Of a stretch of DNA of 64,000 bases, positions 58,680 through 64,000 are shown piece by piece. This DNA is from Leptospira ainazelensis. GTDB lineage: Bacteria; Spirochaetota; Leptospiria; Leptospirales; Leptospiraceae. The stretch spans positions 62,001 to 126,000 of the forward strand of contig NZ_JAFFPT010000013.1 of the NCBI RefSeq assembly GCF_016918785.1, given 5' to 3'. Made by a program: the position numbers and the translations under genes. Under the pieces are notes generated by a model, which saw nothing but the letters and a program-made list of their open reading frames with translations, was not told where the DNA came from and ran no database searches. Each line of letters begins with the position of its first letter. Position 1 is the stretch's first letter.

Positions 58680-59000
58680 ATCGAAGAGACGTTAAAATCC
58701 AGGAAGGAGATACAATCTCTTTTTAAGGCTGGAAAAAGAGTCTCCCGCTTCCCGATCGTTCTAGTATTCACCGCTAATTCCTTATCTAAGAATCGTTTTT
58801 TATACTGTCCGGAACGTACAGTAAAAACGGCGGTTCAAAGAAACCGGATCAAAAGGAAACTCAGATCGGTCATACACGAGGAAGAGAAGAATTTTCTAAA
58901 GGGCTTTGATATCGCAATATTAGCCAAAAAAGAAATTTTGGATCTAAACCACGGGGAGCTGGTTCAGATTCTGGTCTCTCTGATCAACCGAATCTTATGA
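58680..59000 (+). CDS. rnpA: Ribonuclease P protein component with a non-canonical start
   Basis: RnpA binds the RNase P RNA that matures tRNA 5' ends. The frame that ends with TGA 58998-59000 encodes LKSRKEIQSLFKAGKRVSRF and the hallmark VKTAVQRNRIKRKLRSVI, so its identity is clear, and it lies between rpmH and yidD as usual. But an in-frame TAA at 58674-58676 closes the frame, and after it no ATG, GTG or TTG occurs before a TTG deep in the C-terminal part. The best start is ATC 58680, giving 106 residues, a normal size. ATA 58710 has AGGAAGGAG touching it and is a less likely alternative. Either the start is a rare codon or there is a sequence error near the 5' end. Confidence 0.85.
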   Translation: MEETLKSRKEIQSLFKAGKRVSRFPIVLVFTANSLSKNRFLYCPERTVKTAVQRNRIKRKLRSVIHEEEKNFLKGFDIAILAKKEILDLNHGELVQILVSLINRIL

Positions 59001-59223
59001 ACCAACTTGCAATCAAACTGATTCAGCTATACAAACGGCTAATCTCACCTTTACTCCCACCAGCCTGTCGATTCACCCCAAGTTGTTCCGAATATGCAGC
59101 ACAAGCATTTCAAGAATACGGATTTTTCCGCGCGTTGCAATTGAGCACTTGGAGAATTTTGAGATGCAACCCTCTCTCTCGGGGATTCGAAGATCCCTTA
59201 CCACCTAACATTAAAAGGACGAA

Positions 59224-59227
<4 letters not shown>
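58997..59227 (+). CDS. yidD: Membrane protein insertion efficiency factor YidD
   Basis: YidD is a small protein thought to help YidC insert membrane proteins. It has 76 residues. The family core is [34 protein letters not shown] and [15 protein letters not shown], with the conserved cysteines. Its ATG overlaps the rnpA stop (ATGA) and its stop overlaps yidC, so the three are translationally coupled. Confidence 0.95.
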
Positions 59228-61110
<1,883 letters not shown>

Positions 61111-61143
61111 CCACGCAACGAACTCATTATCGAGGATAAACAC

Positions 61144-63217
<2,074 letters not shown>

Positions 63218-63264
63218 AATGTTATGGTCTCACGGTCTGAATTCAAAAATATGGGAAATATCGT

Positions 63265-64000
63265 ATGAGGGAAAAATCACTACAGTATCACTCGCTCCAT
63301 CCTAAGGGAAAAATAGAAGTGGTTCCAACGAAACCAACTCTGGATTCTTACGATCTTTCCCTCGCCTATTCTCCCGGTGTAGCTTATCCTTGTTTAGAAA
63401 TCAAAGAAAGTCCGGACCTCGTTTATGAATATACGAACAAAGGGAATTTAGTCGGCATCATCACAAATGGAACCGCCGTTCTCGGACTCGGCGATATCGG
63501 AGCTCTTGCAGGAAAACCGGTTATGGAAGGCAAAGCCGTCCTTTTTAAAAAATTTGCGGGTATCGACGTCTTTGATATCGAAGTCAACACAAAGGATCCG
63601 GACGAATTTATCAACGCGGTAAAACTTCTCGAACCGACTTTCGGCGGTATCAATCTGGAAGACATCAAAGCTCCGGAAAGTTTTTATATCGAAGAAGAAC
63701 TCATTAAAAAAATGAATATCCCCGTGTTTCACGACGATCAACACGGAACCGCAATCATAACGGTTGCAGGTCTTCTTAATTCTTTTGAAATCACCGGAAA
63801 AAAACCGGGCGATGTGAAAGTTGTTATCTGCGGAGCCGGCGCCGCAGGAATTGCAATCGCTGAACTCATTCAACATATCGGAATCAAAAAAGAACAAATC
63901 TTTTTAGTGGATACGAAAGGTGTGATTCATCATAACCGTTCCGATCTCAATGAATCGAAAAAAAGATACGTTCAAAAAACGGATTCCACAACTCTCAAAG
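63265..64000 (+). CDS. Malic enzyme, N-terminal part, open at the window edge
   Basis: The frame opens at ATG 63265 and continues to the end of the window (245 codons). Malic enzyme oxidatively decarboxylates malate to pyruvate. [12 protein letters not shown] near residue 35 and [20 protein letters not shown] are the malic-enzyme signatures; the metal-binding and catalytic part includes VFDIEVN and [13 protein letters not shown], and the nucleotide-binding [17 protein letters not shown] begins at about residue 188. NAD or NADP preference cannot be told. It follows mnmE by 47 bases. Confidence 0.92.
   Translation, partial: MREKSLQYHSLHPKGKIEVVPTKPTLDSYDLSLAYSPGVAYPCLEIKESPDLVYEYTNKGNLVGIITNGTAVLGLGDIGALAGKPVMEGKAVLFKKFAGIDVFDIEVNTKDPDEFINAVKLLEPTFGGINLEDIKAPESFYIEEELIKKMNIPVFHDDQHGTAIITVAGLLNSFEITGKKPGDVKVVICGAGAAGIAIAELIQHIGIKKEQIFLVDTKGVIHHNRSDLNESKKRYVQKTDSTTLK

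Overview
The window is a stretch of chromosome from a Leptospira species. The GC content looks moderate, roughly 40 percent by eye, which would suit a mid-GC pathogenic lineage, but the species cannot be fixed from the sequence alone. Signs of Leptospira are an isolated 5S rRNA gene not linked to 16S or 23S, a large set of lipoproteins, GAF/SpoIIE/HD-GYP-like signalling proteins, frequent TTG starts, and the order rpmH-rnpA-yidD-yidC-jag-mnmE without dnaA beside it. I see no intact prophage, IS element or CRISPR array.

Layout. 1-3027 (minus): an open-ended nitrilase-fold-like protein, a NUDIX hydrolase, and a TetR regulator overlapping a rhomboid protease. 3028-4678: an AT-rich spacer, a coiled-coil protein built from 11-residue repeats, and a tRNA-Leu(CAG) gene whose 3' end is duplicated 178 bp away. 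4679-6611: hisB-hisH-hisA, tightly overlapped. 6705-9885: a VKOR-DsbA fusion, a zinc-ribbon membrane protein and a SpoIIE-type phosphatase. 9985-17173: a DUF885 peptidase-like protein, thiD, an alkyltransferase-like protein, a histidine kinase head-to-head with rsgA, and a degenerate HD-GYP-like protein. 17306-23598: a cluster of three lipoproteins with FecR, PEGA and TPR domains. 23614-30569: trmB, an MBL-fold protein, a PilZ protein, an HExxH protein, then a minus-strand operon GAF-SpoIIE phosphatase, tilS (frameshifted) and engB. 30707-37877: a GAF-GAF sigma54 activator, a long spacer, DUF3095 and SET proteins, an ABC exporter and a double-ACT protein. 38036-44664: two paralogous degenerate HD-GYP proteins, aroC, and a shortened nuoG with nuoI. 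44727-48737: an orphan DUF433, a polyserine lipoprotein, an ECF sigma / FecR anti-sigma / membrane protein set, and a small membrane protein. 48911-49258: tmRNA. 49562-58054: a DsbA-like protein, a multi-domain adenylate cyclase, avtA, a large membrane protein and an FG-GAP lipoprotein. 58150-64000: 5S rRNA, rpmH, rnpA, yidD, yidC, jag, mnmE and the start of a malic enzyme.

How it works together. Much of the window is signal transduction feeding into the envelope: two SpoIIE phosphatases, a histidine kinase, a sigma54 activator, an ECF sigma with its membrane partner, a PilZ protein, two cyclase-type proteins and three HD-GYP-like proteins without an intact HD pair. The 3' end is the conserved translation and membrane-insertion block.

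The points most worth a second look are: rnpA has no ATG, GTG or TTG start anywhere that would give a full protein; tilS, normally essential, is broken at an A10 run; hisB has a near-consensus promoter placed so that the mRNA would be almost leaderless; the hendecad coiled-coil gene carries a 66-bp tandem duplication next to a tRNA 3'-end duplication; and the FG-GAP lipoprotein gene has overlapping palindromes at its start and a perfect 16-bp hairpin inside its reading frame.
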